A DNA stretch of 64,000 bases from Anaerolineae bacterium (GCA_022825675.1 JAJDWK010000004.1:1-64000); one strand, 5' to 3'; positions 26,347-35,217 are shown, counted from the first letter of the stretch. A program made the numbers and translations. The notes: generated by a model from the letters alone, not told the origin.

Positions 26347-27756
26347 TTATAGTGCAGACAGCAATTGGCGAAAGTGCTCGCCGCGCGCGGCGAAATCTTC
26401 ATAAGCGTCATAGCTGGTGCCGCCCGGGGAAAGCAGCACGACATCCCCCGGCTGCGCGATTGCTGCCGCCTGTTGCACCGCCGCTCCTAAATCCGCCGCG
26501 CGGGATACCCGCTCGCTGCCCAGCCGCGCCCGCTTCAGCATCGGCATCACTTTTGTCGCGACCTGTTTCTCGCCATCCGCGCCAAAAACTATGATATGCC
26601 GCGCTTTTCGCAGCGCCTGTTGAATTGCCCGTTCCCAGGGCAGGTCTTTGTCGGCACCGCCAATCAGCAGCACCAGCGGTGCCTCGAAGCTGTTCAAAGC
26701 TGCCAGCAGGCGCTCCGGCGCGGTGGCGATGCTGTCGTTGACCCAGCTCACGCCATCAATGCTGCGCACCGTTTCCAGGCGATGGGCGACCGGGCGGAAG
26801 CTGCGGATTGCGCGCCGCATGACCTCGGGGCTGATGCCGGGGCGATCGATCGCCAGCCCCATGCCGCCGGCAATCGCGCAAGCCGCCAGCACATTCTGCA
26901 GGTTATGCAGCCCGCGCAGGGGGATTTCCGCGCGTTCACAAACGACATGGGGGCTGGTGTCATAACTGGCGGCGCCCGCCACCAAAAGGCGGCTGCCCAA
27001 CATAAAGGCGCCATCGGGCAGCATCTCGTGCCGGCTGAAGAACAGCGTCTCGCCAGCGACAATCCGCTGATAGGCTTTGCTGCCGGCGTCATCCCAACCC
27101 AGCACCGCCACATCGCTCGCCTTTTGATAGCGGAAAATGTTGGCTTTCGCCGCCGCGTATTGCTCAAGGCTGCCGTGACGGTCCAAGTGGTTGGGCGTCA
27201 GATTCAGCAAAGCGGCTACCGCCGGGCTCGCCGTCATCAATTCCAGCTGAAAGCTCGAAAGCTCCATGACCACAACATCGGCTTTTCTGATTTTTGTTAA
27301 GTCTTCAATCAAAGGGTTGCCGATGTTGCCGCCCAGCCAGACTGTGTAGCCGCCCGCTTTTGCCATCTGGGCGACAAGCGCCGCGGTCGTGGTTTTGCCA
27401 GCGCTGCCGGTAATGCCGATGACCGGTGCCGGGCAGCGCTCCAAAAACAACTGAGCGTCATTGGTCAAGCGGATGCCCCGCTCCCGCGCCAGCTTCAAAA
27501 CTGGCAAGTCCAAAGGCACGCCGCCCGAGATGCAGATGCAGCGCGCGCCATCCAAAAGCTCTTCGGGATGCGCGCCCAAAACAAAGCGGACGCCAGGGTA
27601 CTCCCGCCGCCGCAGCCCGAGTTCTTTGGCGCTGCGGCGGTCGGTGACGATGGCTTCCGCGCCAATAGTGGGCAGCCAGCGCGCCAGCGCCCGCCCCTGG
27701 CGGCCGAAACCGAAGACGACCACCCGCTTCCGCGCCAGAAAATCCCGGCTAGCCAT
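26347..27756 (-). CDS. murD: UDP-N-acetylmuramoylalanine--D-glutamate ligase
   Basis: MurD adds D-Glu to UDP-MurNAc-L-Ala. The 469-residue product has the N-terminal VVVFGFGRQGRALARWL, the ATP loop GITGSAGKTTTAALV, LNLTPNHLDRHGSLEQYAAAK, and SFRPVAHRLETVRSIDGVSWVNDS, a classic Mur ligase block. GSAGKTT replaces the common GTNGKTT but keeps the Lys and Thr. It sits 21 bases from mraY and 35 from ftsW, in one operon. Confidence 0.95.
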   Translation of the reverse strand: MASRDFLARKRVVVFGFGRQGRALARWLPTIGAEAIVTDRRSAKELGLRRREYPGVRFVLGAHPEELLDGARCICISGGVPLDLPVLKLARERGIRLTNDAQLFLERCPAPVIGITGSAGKTTTAALVAQMAKAGGYTVWLGGNIGNPLIEDLTKIRKADVVVMELSSFQLELMTASPAVAALLNLTPNHLDRHGSLEQYAAAKANIFRYQKASDVAVLGWDDAGSKAYQRIVAGETLFFSRHEMLPDGAFMLGSRLLVAGAASYDTSPHVVCERAEIPLRGLHNLQNVLAACAIAGGMGLAIDRPGISPEVMRRAIRSFRPVAHRLETVRSIDGVSWVNDSIATAPERLLAALNSFEAPLVLLIGGADKDLPWERAIQQALRKARHIIVFGADGEKQVATKVMPMLKRARLGSERVSRAADLGAAVQQAAAIAQPGDVVLLSPGGTSYDAYEDFAARGEHFRQLLSAL

Positions 27757-27777
27757 GCTGTACCCCGCCGCGCCCGC

Positions 27778-28803
27778 TCATAACAGCGCGAGCGCCACGC
27801 CGACAAAAGCGCTCAAAATGCCGATAAGCCAAAAGCGCTGCACGATTTGCGTCTCGCTCCAGCCGCCCAGTTCAAAATGGTGATGAATCGGCGTGCGGCG
27901 GAAGGGGCGGATATCCACGCCATAAAAGCGGCGGCTCAATTTGGCGGAAGCCACTTGCACAATAACGCTGAGGATTTCCATCAGCGGCACAATGGCGATG
28001 ACCGGCAGCAGCAGCCATTGCCCGGTCATCACGGCAACTGTGCCCAGCGTCGCGCCCAATGCCAGCGAGCCAGTATCGCCCATGAAGAGCTGCGCCGGGT
28101 GCGCGTTGTACCATAGAAAGGCGAAACACGCGCCGACTATCACAAAACACAGCCCTACCAGATAGGTCTGCTCATAGACAAAGGCAATCACGCCATAGGC
28201 GCCAAAGGCGCTGGCGGTGATGATGCCAGCCAGCCCATCCAAGCCATCGGTGAAATTGGTGGCGTTGGATGTCGCCACGATGATGAAGGTGCTGATGGCG
28301 ATGAATAGCGCCGGATGCAAGGGGATAGACAGCTCCACCAAGGGCAGGATAAGCGTGTTGGCGTAGGAAAATTCAAATTGGGAAATCACGGTGGCGGCGA
28401 TGAGCGCCAGGAGTATCTGGGCGGCGAACTTCAACCTGCCAGAAAGCCCTTCGCCGACATTGCCCCGCGAAGTCTGGATGCCTTCCCAATCGTCAATCAG
28501 CCCGAGCAGGGCGAAGCCCACCAACACAAAAAGCGGCACCAGGATGCTGCGCCCCGCGCCCTCTTCAACTATGGGCGAGATATTTAGCGCCAGCGTAACC
28601 GCTAATGTCGGCAGCAGTATCATGATGCCGCCCATTGTCGGCGTGCCAATTTTCAGCACATGATGGCTGTCCATGAGCTCGGCGCGAATCTGCTTGCCCA
28701 GTTTTAGGCGATTCAAAATCTCGACGAAAGGACCGCCCCAAATCACACCGAGGAGGAAGGTGGTGGCGCCCACGCTCAAAGCCAATGGCAGATGTCCATC
28801 CAT
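27778..28803 (-). CDS. mraY: Phospho-N-acetylmuramoyl-pentapeptide-transferase
   Basis: MraY transfers phospho-MurNAc-pentapeptide to undecaprenyl phosphate, forming lipid I. The 341-residue protein has about ten membrane helices. Conserved cytoplasmic motifs are present: HHVLKIGTPTMGGI, ATNFTDGLDGLAG with the catalytic Asp residues, FLWYNAHPAQLFMGDTGSLALG, and RTPIHHHFELGGWSE. Length and motif order are standard. It lies between the ftsI-like gene and murD with short gaps. Confidence 0.96.
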   Translation of the reverse strand: MDGHLPLALSVGATTFLLGVIWGGPFVEILNRLKLGKQIRAELMDSHHVLKIGTPTMGGIMILLPTLAVTLALNISPIVEEGAGRSILVPLFVLVGFALLGLIDDWEGIQTSRGNVGEGLSGRLKFAAQILLALIAATVISQFEFSYANTLILPLVELSIPLHPALFIAISTFIIVATSNATNFTDGLDGLAGIITASAFGAYGVIAFVYEQTYLVGLCFVIVGACFAFLWYNAHPAQLFMGDTGSLALGATLGTVAVMTGQWLLLPVIAIVPLMEILSVIVQVASAKLSRRFYGVDIRPFRRTPIHHHFELGGWSETQIVQRFWLIGILSAFVGVALALL

Positions 28804-28826
28804 AGGCGCTTATCCGGGCTTTTCTG

Positions 28827-30566
28827 TCATAAACGGCTTGCCTCCGCCGCTGCCGCGAGTTGGCGGCGGGCATTGTCATCGGGAATCTCCAGCAGTATCA
28901 CCAGCCGTTCCGCCACGCTGCGGAAGACCGGCGCCGCCACTTCATAGCCGAAGTACTCATCCGGGCGGTCCAGCTTAACCATGATCACCGCCTGCGGGTC
29001 ATCCGCCGGGAGGAAGCCGACAAAAGAAACGATGGAGGTATTGGCGCCCCGCTCAATTTCAATGGCGGTTGGGATCGCGGCGGTGCCCGGTTTGCCGGCA
29101 ATCGTATACCCCGGCAGCAGCGCTTGCGGCGCTCCTTGAAGCACGGTGTTTGTCAGCAAGCCGGTGATGATAAATGCCGTCTCTTCTGATATGACGCGGC
29201 GCAGGGTGCTTGGCTGCGCTTCTTCGCTGCCGGTTTCGCTAATCACTTGTTTGACGATGCGCGGCTGCCGCATGATGCCGTCATTGGCAATCGCGGCAAA
29301 GGCGGTGATTATCTGCATCGGCGTCGCTTCAAACCCTTGTCCATAGGCGTTAAGCGCCAGCCGGTCTTCGCTCCAATCCGGGTCGCCAGGCACTCTAAGG
29401 TCGCCGCGTTCTTCGGCGAATAAGCCGACACCGGTGTAGCTGCCCATGCCAAAGGCGCGCAAGGCGCTGTAGAAATCTTGCCCGCCCATTTCCATCGCGA
29501 TGGTGGCGGCGCCCACCCGCGACTCGCGCGCTAAAACTGACGCCACATCGGTCGTGCCAAAAGACTGGAAATAATAATTGTAGATGGCGCGCCCGCCCAA
29601 TTGAAGCTGGCCGCCGTCGTTATAGGTCCAAAATGGCGTGATTGCGCCGCTCTCCAGCGCCCCCGCCACCGTCAGCGCCTGCACCACCGTCCCCGGCTCA
29701 TAAGTTTCCTGCACTACGGGGTTTTGCAAGAGTGTGGGGTCTTTGACCTCGAGGAAGTTATTCGGGTCCAGCGATGGATAATTCGCCAGCGCCAAGACAT
29801 CGCCATTGCGCGGGTCCATCACGATGATGCTGCCGCGGAAAGCGCCATAATTCTCGACCGCCGCCTGCAATTCGGTCTCCACCCAAAATTGCACATCGCG
29901 GTCCAGCGTCAGCACAATATCCTGCCCGCGCTGCTCGGGCGGGCGCTCTTCCGGCAAGTCAAGCGGCACATTGCTGACCGCCAAATCCAGCACTTGCCCC
30001 GCCAGGGTTTCATTGTACGCGCCTTCAACGCCGAGGGTGCCGGTCAAGCCATCATCAACGACAATGCCAACGACATGCCCCGCCAAACTCCCTTGCGGAT
30101 AGAAGCGCCGCGGGATCTCTTCCAGGCTCAGCGATATCTCGTCCAGCGCCGCGATGGCTTGTCCCTGCTCGGCGGCAATCGGCGCGGTGATGAATTCCCA
30201 GACCGCGTCGCTTTCGATGCGGCGATACAGCTCAAATTCGTCCATGCCCAGGATTTCCGCCAAGTCGCTGCGTAAGCCGACGGGGTCGCTGACCAGATTC
30301 GGGCTGACGCCCAGGCGATATTGCACGATATTAAATGCCAGCGGCTCGCCATCGCGGTCATAGATCAGCCCGCGCTCCGCCGGGATGCGCAAAGTTGTAT
30401 TGGTGATGGAACTGCCAATTTTTTCCAGCTCTTGCCGCACCGAACGCGGGAAGAACTGGAAGTTCGCCAGGTTAAAGACCAGGTAGGCGGCAATGGCGAT
30501 GAGAAAGATCGCCACAAAAGGCATCCGCAACTGAATAGTCGCCTGCTGTTTGGATCTACCCTCCAT
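28827..30566 (-). CDS. FtsI/PBP2-like class B penicillin-binding protein lacking all catalytic motifs
   Basis: The start is the ATG at 30566, 13 bases after the ftsL-like stop, giving 579 residues. One membrane helix (about residues 15-35) precedes the dimerisation and transpeptidase domains. The fold is well preserved (YEPG, AIANDG, YGQGFEATPMQI), yet the SxxK motif reads Thr293-Val-Val-Gln296, the SxN motif reads Glu348-Ser-Arg350, and KTG reads Lys492-Pro-Gly. I checked all three in the DNA. The protein should not form an acyl-enzyme or bind beta-lactams covalently. It may act as a scaffold or activator for FtsW. The frame is open and undamaged, which argues against a recent pseudogene. 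Confidence 0.9.
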   Translation of the reverse strand: MEGRSKQQATIQLRMPFVAIFLIAIAAYLVFNLANFQFFPRSVRQELEKIGSSITNTTLRIPAERGLIYDRDGEPLAFNIVQYRLGVSPNLVSDPVGLRSDLAEILGMDEFELYRRIESDAVWEFITAPIAAEQGQAIAALDEISLSLEEIPRRFYPQGSLAGHVVGIVVDDGLTGTLGVEGAYNETLAGQVLDLAVSNVPLDLPEERPPEQRGQDIVLTLDRDVQFWVETELQAAVENYGAFRGSIIVMDPRNGDVLALANYPSLDPNNFLEVKDPTLLQNPVVQETYEPGTVVQALTVAGALESGAITPFWTYNDGGQLQLGGRAIYNYYFQSFGTTDVASVLARESRVGAATIAMEMGGQDFYSALRAFGMGSYTGVGLFAEERGDLRVPGDPDWSEDRLALNAYGQGFEATPMQIITAFAAIANDGIMRQPRIVKQVISETGSEEAQPSTLRRVISEETAFIITGLLTNTVLQGAPQALLPGYTIAGKPGTAAIPTAIEIERGANTSIVSFVGFLPADDPQAVIMVKLDRPDEYFGYEVAAPVFRSVAERLVILLEIPDDNARRQLAAAAEASRL

Positions 30567-30579
30567 TGCGGCGGCCTCG

Positions 30580-31050
30580 TTATTCCCCAAAGGACTCAAA
30601 TTGCGCGCGCAGCAAGGCGAATTGCTGTTCCAGCCAGCCGCTGAAGGTCTGGTCATAGGCGGGCGCAACTGGCGCGGCGGCTTTTGCATCCGCCGCCGCA
30701 AGCGCTTTTGCCTCGCGCTGGGGCTGATAGCCCGGGATGTACAGATAGTCGATATCGGCATTGGTGGCGGGGCTGAAGCCAAGCGCCACCGCCCGCGCGT
30801 ACAGGCGCGGCACCGTGCGGTAACTCGCGATTTCGCCGATGATTTGCTCGTTCTGCCGCTTGATTTGGTCGCGCCGGCTAATCAGGTCTTCAATGGCGCG
30901 GTTGGTGATGGCGAAAGAAGCCACTTGCGACAAATACAAGCTGCCGAGAATCAGCAGAACCGCCACGCCCAATACCGCCAGGGCAGTGGCTTGATTGCGC
31001 GTCTGCAAGCGCCCGCGTCTGTGGGTATGCTGAGAGCTGGCTTGCGACAT
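30580..31050 (-). CDS. FtsL/DivIC-like bitopic division protein
   Basis: The 156-residue product has a short basic N-terminal tail, one transmembrane helix (about residues 23-45, TALAVLGVAVLLILGSLYL), and then a coiled-coil stretch (NRAIEDLISRRDQIKRQNEQI). This is the usual layout of FtsL or DivIC. Sequence similarity is always weak in this family, so position between rsmH and the ftsI-like gene is the main support. The C-terminal 60 residues are Ala-rich and unlike known members. The ATG at 31050 is preferred over a TTG three codons earlier. Confidence 0.75.
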   Translation of the reverse strand: MSQASSQHTHRRGRLQTRNQATALAVLGVAVLLILGSLYLSQVASFAITNRAIEDLISRRDQIKRQNEQIIGEIASYRTVPRLYARAVALGFSPATNADIDYLYIPGYQPQREAKALAAADAKAAAPVAPAYDQTFSGWLEQQFALLRAQFESFGE

Positions 31051-31171
31051 ATACCCCAATTTCTGTGATAGTGTTGCGCCCGAAAACGAAGGGCTGCGCC
31101 CGCCGAGCCGGATTTGCGATAGTCACCTTCCAATGTAGCAAAGTTGGCGCGGGGCGCAACTGCGCTCGCGC

Positions 31172-32143
31172 TCATTCCAGTTTTTCGACCACACGCAGCT
31201 TGGCGCTGCGGGCGCGCGGATTCGCCGCGATCTCGGCGCTGCTTGGCGGCAGCGGCTTCCGCCACAGCCGGCGGACGCGGGCGCGCCGCTCTTTGATAGA
31301 AGCCATGCCCGGCGGCGCGACGACAGTTGTCGCCAGCTCCCGAAAGCGCCGCTTGACGATGCGGTCTTCCAAACTGTGATACGAGAGCACCGCCAGCCTG
31401 CCGCCGGGACGAAGCAAGTCGATGGCGATGGGAATCACCGCCTCGACCGCTTGCAGCTCCCCGTTGACGGCAATGCGCAGCGCCTGGAAGACCTTTGTCG
31501 CCGGATGAATTTTTGCCTTGCGCCGCGCCGCCGCTGGCAGGGCGTCCGCCACCAGCCGCGCCAGCTGCGAAGTGCTTTCAAGCGGGCGAGCGTGGATGAT
31601 GGCGCACGCTATCCGCCGCGCGTATTTCTCTTCGCCGTAACGGTAGAAGAGCTGCGCCAGCGCCGCTTCCGGGCTGCTGTTGAGCACATCGGCGGCGGTT
31701 GTCCCGCTCGCGGTGTCAAAGCGCATGTCCAAAGGCGCGTCAAAGCGAAAGGCGAAGCCGCGCCGCCGGTCGTCCAATTGCAGCGAAGACAAGCCCAAAT
31801 CCAGGAGTATGGCATCCGCCGCCGCCCAGCCGAGCGCGCGCGCGGCCTGCCCCATGTTGATGTAGCTGCCATGAAAGAAATTGACGCGCTCGCCATATCC
31901 CGCCAGCCGCGCGCGGGCGATCGCCAGTGCCTGCGCGTCAAGGTCACAGAGCAGCGCTTCGCTGATGCCCGCGTCCAGCAGCGCCTGGCTGTGCCCGCCA
32001 GCGCCGGCAGTGCCATCAACCAGGCGGCGCACTTCGGGCGCGTCCGCGCTTAAGGCCTCAAGCACCTCAGCCAACATCACGGGGATATGTTGGAGCGGGC
32101 TGGTGGCTTGCCCGCCTTCTGGCAGTGCGCTTTGGCTGGTCAT
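31172..32143 (-). CDS. rsmH: 16S rRNA (cytosine(1402)-N(4))-methyltransferase
   Basis: RsmH methylates C1402 of 16S rRNA and is a standard first gene of the division cluster. The 323-residue product shows HIPVMLAEVLEAL, the SAM-binding VDGTAGAGGHSQALL, ILLDLGLSSLQLDD, RRGFAFRFDAPLDMRFD and YHSLEDRIVKRRFRE. All are hallmark motifs. The ATG at 32143 is preferred to a TTG seven codons upstream, though its Shine-Dalgarno is weak. No mraZ gene is found upstream. It heads the minus-strand operon that runs to ftsZ. Confidence 0.95.
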   Translation of the reverse strand: MTSQSALPEGGQATSPLQHIPVMLAEVLEALSADAPEVRRLVDGTAGAGGHSQALLDAGISEALLCDLDAQALAIARARLAGYGERVNFFHGSYINMGQAARALGWAAADAILLDLGLSSLQLDDRRRGFAFRFDAPLDMRFDTASGTTAADVLNSSPEAALAQLFYRYGEEKYARRIACAIIHARPLESTSQLARLVADALPAAARRKAKIHPATKVFQALRIAVNGELQAVEAVIPIAIDLLRPGGRLAVLSYHSLEDRIVKRRFRELATTVVAPPGMASIKERRARVRRLWRKPLPPSSAEIAANPRARSAKLRVVEKLE

Positions 32144-32242
32144 GCTAAAATGATAGCGTCGCAAAGCGCGAAAGAGTATGCTGCGCTAAAGCTGCAACAT
32201 AGAAATGAGAATGTATAACGGCGAAGATTCAACAGGGATTTA

Positions 32243-32338
32243 ACCACCGGGTTCACCGAGGTACATTGAGCAAAGCATGAGAGAACTTCTTTACACCTTA
32301 TTCTCAGTATTCTCAATCTCCTCTGTGTCCTCGGTGGT
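32243..32338. repeat. Imperfect inverted repeat with ACCACCGAGG-type arms
   Basis: The left arm starts ACCACCGGGTTCACCGAGG, and the right arm reads ACCACCGAGGACACAGAGG on the opposite strand. About 14 of 19 bases match. A related unit lies at 17881. It sits in the 264-base gap between rsmH and uvrC, which holds no other feature I could support. Confidence 0.65.
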
Positions 32339-32407
32339 AAGGGTTGTGTGCCACCTATGCAGAAGCCACCCAATTTGCGCGTGACTAAATGGAATAACAT
32401 CTGAACC

Positions 32408-34294
32408 ATGGCTTACGAAAAACCGCCACACATTGAGACGATTCTAAAGAATTTGCCGGCAAAACCGGGCGTCTACCTGCTGAAGAATCGGCGCGGCAAG
32501 ATTCTCTATGTCGGCAAGGCGAAACGGCTGCGCAACCGCGTACGCAGTTATTTCACGGCGCAGGCGGATGGCAACAGCAAAACCCTGCGCCTGCGCGCGG
32601 AAGTCGATGACATCGATTTCATCATCACCGAAAGCGAAGTCAAAGCGCTCATCCTGGAAGAGACGCTCATCAAGAGGCACAAGCCGCGCTTTAACATCGA
32701 GCTCAAGGATGACAAGCGCTATCCTTATATCCGCGTCGGCTGGGCGGACGCCTTCCCCAAGGTAGAAACGACCCGCCGCGTGCAAAACGATGGCGCGCGC
32801 TATTTTGGACCTTACACCGCCATGTGGGTGGTGCAGAAGACCTTGAGCGATTTGCGGCGCGCCTTCCCCTATTTGACTTGCGACCGCGAAATCACGGGCG
32901 CGGACGAACGCGCCTGCCTCTTTCACGACATCAAGCTCTGCAACGCGCCCTGCATCGGCGTTGTTGACCGCGAGCGCTACCGCGCTATGATACAGGAATT
33001 GATGGATGTGCTGGGCGGCAAGGCGGAAGCGGTGCAGCGCCGCCTGGTATCGGAGATGAATGCCGCGGCGGAAGCGCTTAATTTTGAGAAAGCGGCCGCC
33101 ATCCGCGACCAGCTGCAAGCCATTGATTACATCACCAACAAACATAAGGCGGTTGGCAGAGCCATGACCGACCACGATGTGATTGCCCTGGCGCGCGCCG
33201 ACCGCGATGCTACGGTGCAAATCATGTTCATCCGCAACGGCAAGCTCATCGGCAGCGATTCCCGCGCCATGCGCAATACGGAAGGCGAAAGCGACCAGGC
33301 GGTGCTTGAGCAATTCATCAGCCAATTTTACGCCGCGTCCAGCAATATCCCGCGCGAATTGATTTTGCCCAACGAAGTGGAAGAGGCGCGCATTTTGGAA
33401 CGCTGGCTGAGCGACAAGCGGGCAAGCTCCAAAGTGACAATCCATGTGCCTCAACGCGGGGACAAGCGCAAACTCATCAAGCTGGCGCAAGAAAATGCCT
33501 GCGAGAGCTTGCAGATGATGCGCGCGCAATACGAAGCCGACAGCACCAAACACGAAGCCGCCATGGCGGAGCTGATGGCGGCGCTCAAGCTGCCGCGCAT
33601 CCCCAACCGGATTGAATGCTTCGACATCAGCACCACCCAGGGCACCGCGATTGTGGCGAGCCGCGTGGTCTTCCTGCGCGGCGTGCCACGGAAAAGCGAA
33701 TACCGCCGCTTTAATATCCGCAGCGTCGCGCATAGCGGCGCTGACGATTATCAATCCTTGCGCGAGGCGCTGACCCGCCGCTTCCTCCGTTGGAAACGCG
33801 CGGCAGAAAGCGAAAGCGAAGTGGCGCCTGATGGCAGCGAAAAAGACGAAACCTGGCGTCTGCTGCCGGACTTGCTGCTGATAGACGGCGGGCGCGGGCA
33901 GCTCAATATCGCGCGCGCCGTGCTGGCGGAATTTGAACTTACGCAACGGGTGCCGCTGGCATCCCTGGCGAAACGGATTGAAGAAATCTTCGTGCCGGGC
34001 GAAAGCGGCTCGATATATCTGCCGCGCAGCAGCGAAGCCTTGTATCTTGTGCAGCGCGCGCGTGATGAAGCCCACCGCTTCGCCATCACCAGCCACCGCA
34101 ACCGCCGGCGCAAGAAAAGCCTGGCGAGCCGGCTGGAGACTGTGCCCGGCATCGGACCCAAGCGGCGCAAAGTCTTGCTGCGGCATTTTGAGAATTCGAT
34201 AGACGCCATCCGCCGCGCCAGCGTGGGCGAGCTCGCCGAGATTAATGGCATCAGCCAGGAGGTCGCGCTCAACATCAAGTCGCATTTGGATTGA
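32408..34294 (+). CDS. uvrC: Excinuclease ABC subunit C
   Basis: UvrC makes both incisions in nucleotide excision repair. The 628-residue protein has the GIY-YIG nuclease (KPGVYLLKNRRGKILYVGKA, residues 18-37), a Cys-containing region, a UVR motif for UvrB binding (near 210), the RNase H-like domain (IECFDISTTQGT, LLIDGGRGQLN, DEAHRFAITSHR) and a C-terminal helix-hairpin-helix (VPGIGPKRRKVLLRHF). It is complete and of normal length. It is divergent from rsmH. Confidence 0.96.
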   Translation: MAYEKPPHIETILKNLPAKPGVYLLKNRRGKILYVGKAKRLRNRVRSYFTAQADGNSKTLRLRAEVDDIDFIITESEVKALILEETLIKRHKPRFNIELKDDKRYPYIRVGWADAFPKVETTRRVQNDGARYFGPYTAMWVVQKTLSDLRRAFPYLTCDREITGADERACLFHDIKLCNAPCIGVVDRERYRAMIQELMDVLGGKAEAVQRRLVSEMNAAAEALNFEKAAAIRDQLQAIDYITNKHKAVGRAMTDHDVIALARADRDATVQIMFIRNGKLIGSDSRAMRNTEGESDQAVLEQFISQFYAASSNIPRELILPNEVEEARILERWLSDKRASSKVTIHVPQRGDKRKLIKLAQENACESLQMMRAQYEADSTKHEAAMAELMAALKLPRIPNRIECFDISTTQGTAIVASRVVFLRGVPRKSEYRRFNIRSVAHSGADDYQSLREALTRRFLRWKRAAESESEVAPDGSEKDETWRLLPDLLLIDGGRGQLNIARAVLAEFELTQRVPLASLAKRIEEIFVPGESGSIYLPRSSEALYLVQRARDEAHRFAITSHRNRRRKKSLASRLETVPGIGPKRRKVLLRHFENSIDAIRRASVGELAEINGISQEVALNIKSHLD

Positions 34295-34376
34295 GCGTGT
34301 TGTTTTTCTTTTTCATCTCTTTCGTTCAAAAGCAAAAGGCTAGCGCATTTGTCTACATTGACAGACCTTGCGCCAC

Positions 34377-34405
34377 TTGACAGGACTGCCACCTAAAGAT
34401 ATGAT
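34377..34405 (+). promoter_or_regulatory. Strong sigma-70 type promoter of the DUF2335 pair
   Basis: A consensus TTGACA (34377-34382) is followed after exactly 17 bases by TATGAT (34400-34405). A second TTGACAG at 34358 makes a direct repeat with it, 19 bases apart, which might bind a regulator. The first gene begins at 34433. Confidence 0.8.
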
Positions 34406-34432
34406 TGGGCTTGAATAGCGTGAGAAAAGATT

Positions 34433-34687
34433 ATGGCAAATAACAGAACAGTCAATTCGTTAGTCAGGCCGAAGCGCCCATTGTTGCGCGGCATAATGAG
34501 CCTGTTTGATTTTAATGGCACCTTGCATAATGAGCTTATTGAAGAGATTCGCGCGCGTTATCGTAAGCCGCTGCCATTGCCATCCTCGGCAGATGCGATT
34601 CGCGCGACATGGCAAGCTGTTGGCGACAGCATGTCCTCGGCAATCGCTGAATACGAAAGGGAGAACGGCAAGAAAGAACGCGAGTGA
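34433..34687 (+). CDS. Small unknown protein, first gene of the DUF2335 pair
   Basis: The 84-residue product has no motif that I recognise. It carries a basic N terminus, a central LFDFNGTLHNELIEEIRARYRKP segment and a charged C-terminal helix (SAIAEYERENGKKERE). No membrane helix is present. GC content is visibly lower than in the flanking uvrC and serA genes. It has its own strong promoter, and its stop overlaps the GTG start of the DUF2335 gene (GTGA), so the two are made together. Coding status is supported by this coupling and by the promoter. Confidence 0.65.
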   Translation: MANNRTVNSLVRPKRPLLRGIMSLFDFNGTLHNELIEEIRARYRKPLPLPSSADAIRATWQAVGDSMSSAIAEYERENGKKERE

Positions 34688-35217
34688 GCGACAAAAGCAA
34701 CCTTGAAGAACTACCGCTCGATACTGCGGAGTTGCTGAACAAAAGCCCAATTACGGCGGAATTGTTGCAGGATTTGCCACAAGAAAAACGGGCTGAGTTG
34801 CTCCGAGCGCTTGTGGCGTTTAGGCTTGAAATCGAGCAAGTAGAGCAGTATTCGGGTCCCATCCCACATCCAAGTATTGTAGAAAGATACGAACAAACCT
34901 TGCCCGGTAGCGCTGACAGAATTCTGGCAATGGCGGAAGCGCGGCAAGCCGCCAACATAGGTTTGGAGCAGCAACATCAGCAGGATAGAGTAAAAGTGGA
35001 TATGGCTGCGATACAGGGAATGGTTTGGAATGTCCGGTTGGGGATGTTTCTAGTGGTTGGATTAGCGCTCGCAGTCGTCCTCATTGGAATGCGAGTTATG
35101 GAGCTGGGGCATAGCGCCGAAGGCTTCGCTTTGATTGTTGGCGCTGCCTGCGGTATCGGCATCGCCTACATGAAGAGCTTTGCGCGCAATCCTAGCCAAG
35201 ATGAGCAAGTGGAATAA
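34684..35217 (+). CDS. DUF2335 membrane protein
   Basis: This 177-residue protein has the DUF2335 signature YSGPIPHPSIVERYEQTLPGSADRILAMAEARQA (in pieces near residues 55-90) followed by two hydrophobic helices (about 118-137 and 145-163). The function of the domain is not known. A cytoplasmic N-terminal region and a two-helix membrane anchor would resemble small holin-like or stress-associated membrane proteins, but this is speculation. It is coupled to the 84-residue gene before it and has lower GC than its neighbours, consistent with acquisition. Confidence 0.8.
   Translation: MSDKSNLEELPLDTAELLNKSPITAELLQDLPQEKRAELLRALVAFRLEIEQVEQYSGPIPHPSIVERYEQTLPGSADRILAMAEARQAANIGLEQQHQQDRVKVDMAAIQGMVWNVRLGMFLVVGLALAVVLIGMRVMELGHSAEGFALIVGAACGIGIAYMKSFARNPSQDEQVE

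Noticed and set aside
32140..32409. Possible mraZ upstream of rsmH
   Set aside because: The 89-codon frame has no MraZ motif and runs through the inverted repeat at 32243-32338.
32444..34285. 613-codon open frame on the minus strand opposite uvrC
   Set aside because: It is a shadow of the complete uvrC gene, with no motif and no independent start signal.
34433..35217. Classical toxin-antitoxin pair
   Set aside because: Neither product matches a known toxin or antitoxin family, and the first has no DNA-binding motif. It is listed as a finding without that label.
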